Both the position numbers and the translations under genes were made by a program. The notes below the pieces were generated by a model. The model saw nothing but the letters and a program-made list of their open reading frames with translations, was not told the DNA's origin and did not search any database. A stretch of DNA of 64,000 bases from Isosphaeraceae bacterium. Its GTDB lineage: Bacteria > Planctomycetota > Planctomycetia > Isosphaerales > Isosphaeraceae. The stretch covers positions 42,900 through 106,899 of the forward strand of contig JANXSX010000212.1 in the NCBI GenBank assembly GCA_025356475.1, written 5' to 3'. Positions 63,669 through 64,000 of this stretch are shown here, one piece after another (position 1 is the stretch's first letter; every line of letters begins with the position of its first letter).

Positions 63669-63684
63669 ATAGGCCGATTTCGGC

Positions 63685-64000
63685 TCATTTCCCCAATTTG
63701 TTAATTACTGAACATCCGAGCATATCCCGCAGGAACACGTCGCTGACCGTTTTGATATTAAAATGCCATTGGAAGATGATGACGTACTGTTCTAGGTACA
63801 CTTTGTTGACACCTCGGAACGGACGCAGGAAGTTCCGCAACCCTGTCCAGATCCCCTCAAGCGTGTTGCAATGCACTTCACGGATACCATCTCCGTCCTC
63901 ATCCCGCGCATACTCACCGTTCTGATGGTTCACGGTCGCGTGCCCTCGACCGTTACGAGCCAGCGGCTTGTAACCGACCCACTCGTCGCTGTACACCTTC
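63685..64000 (-). CDS. IS1595 family (ISXO2-like) transposase, C-terminal part; 5' end beyond the window
   Basis: The visible 105 codons give VYSDEWVGYKPLARNG, then HATVNHQNGEYARDEDGD, the catalytic N-x-x-E segment VHCNTLEGIWTGLRNF, and LEQYVIIFQWHFN. These are the hallmarks of the end of an ISXO2-like/IS1595 DDE transposase. The frame remains open to the window end, so the first catalytic Asp residues are not seen; whether the gene is intact is unknown. Confidence 0.85.
   Translation of the reverse strand, partial: KVYSDEWVGYKPLARNGRGHATVNHQNGEYARDEDGDGIREVHCNTLEGIWTGLRNFLRPFRGVNKVYLEQYVIIFQWHFNIKTVSDVFLRDMLGCSVINKLGK

Overview
The window looks like a chromosomal segment of a Planctomycetota bacterium (order not determinable by eye). 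Three things point there: two giant surface proteins (3,473 and 8,382 residues) that lack an ordinary Sec signal peptide but share an N-terminal L-E-x-L-E-Q-R-x-L-A motif of the planctomycete LEPR-XLL type; an ISAzo13-family ('Rhodopirellula transposase'-like) insertion; and an exopolysaccharide locus joined to SpoIIE/STAS-type regulators. No rRNA, tRNA or CRISPR array was seen.

Layout. (1) 1-20.7 kb is an exopolysaccharide (EPS) locus on alternating strands: the C-terminal part of a Wzy/O-antigen-ligase-like membrane protein, rfbC, a GumC/Wzc-like co-polymerase with a degenerate kinase-like domain, glycosyltransferases of the GT4, GT26 (WecG/TagA) and GT2 types, a Wzx-type flippase, a PIG-L deacetylase, a SAM methyltransferase, a hybrid histidine kinase whose PAS domain is cut by two in-frame stop codons, rfbA, a nucleotidyltransferase/hexapeptide/phosphoglycosyltransferase fusion that seems to have lost catalytic residues in both enzyme halves, and an intact polyprenyl-phosphate phosphoglycosyltransferase. 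(2) 20.7-23.6 kb carries STAS, SpoIIE/GAF/HATPase and receiver genes reading into the phosphoglycosyltransferase genes with almost no spacing: a partner-switching module apparently in one operon with the first step of EPS synthesis. (3) 23.9-34.3 kb is a giant DUF11/SdrD-B repeat protein. (4) 34.3-36.1 kb holds no intact gene but contains a frameshifted remnant of an RsbW/SpoIIAB-like anti-sigma kinase and a candidate promoter. (5) 36.1-61.2 kb is one 25-kb gene for a beta-helix/Calx-beta-like/RTX adhesin. (6) 61.2-64 kb has hairpins, a small secreted Gly/Tyr/His-rich protein, an internally deleted ISAzo13-type element with perfect 24-bp ends, a small membrane protein and the C-terminal end of an IS1595 (ISXO2-like) transposase.

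How it fits together. RfbA and RfbC would supply dTDP-linked deoxysugars; the intact phosphoglycosyltransferase loads the first sugar on undecaprenyl phosphate; the glycosyltransferases, deacetylase and methyltransferase build and modify the repeat unit; the flippase, polymerase and GumC-like protein export and polymerise it. The STAS/SpoIIE/receiver module is well placed to gate that process by serine phosphorylation, by analogy with SypA/SypE of Vibrio fischeri. The two giant repeat proteins are plausible cell-surface or matrix partners of the polysaccharide. Functions are inferred from motifs read by eye; no database search was possible.
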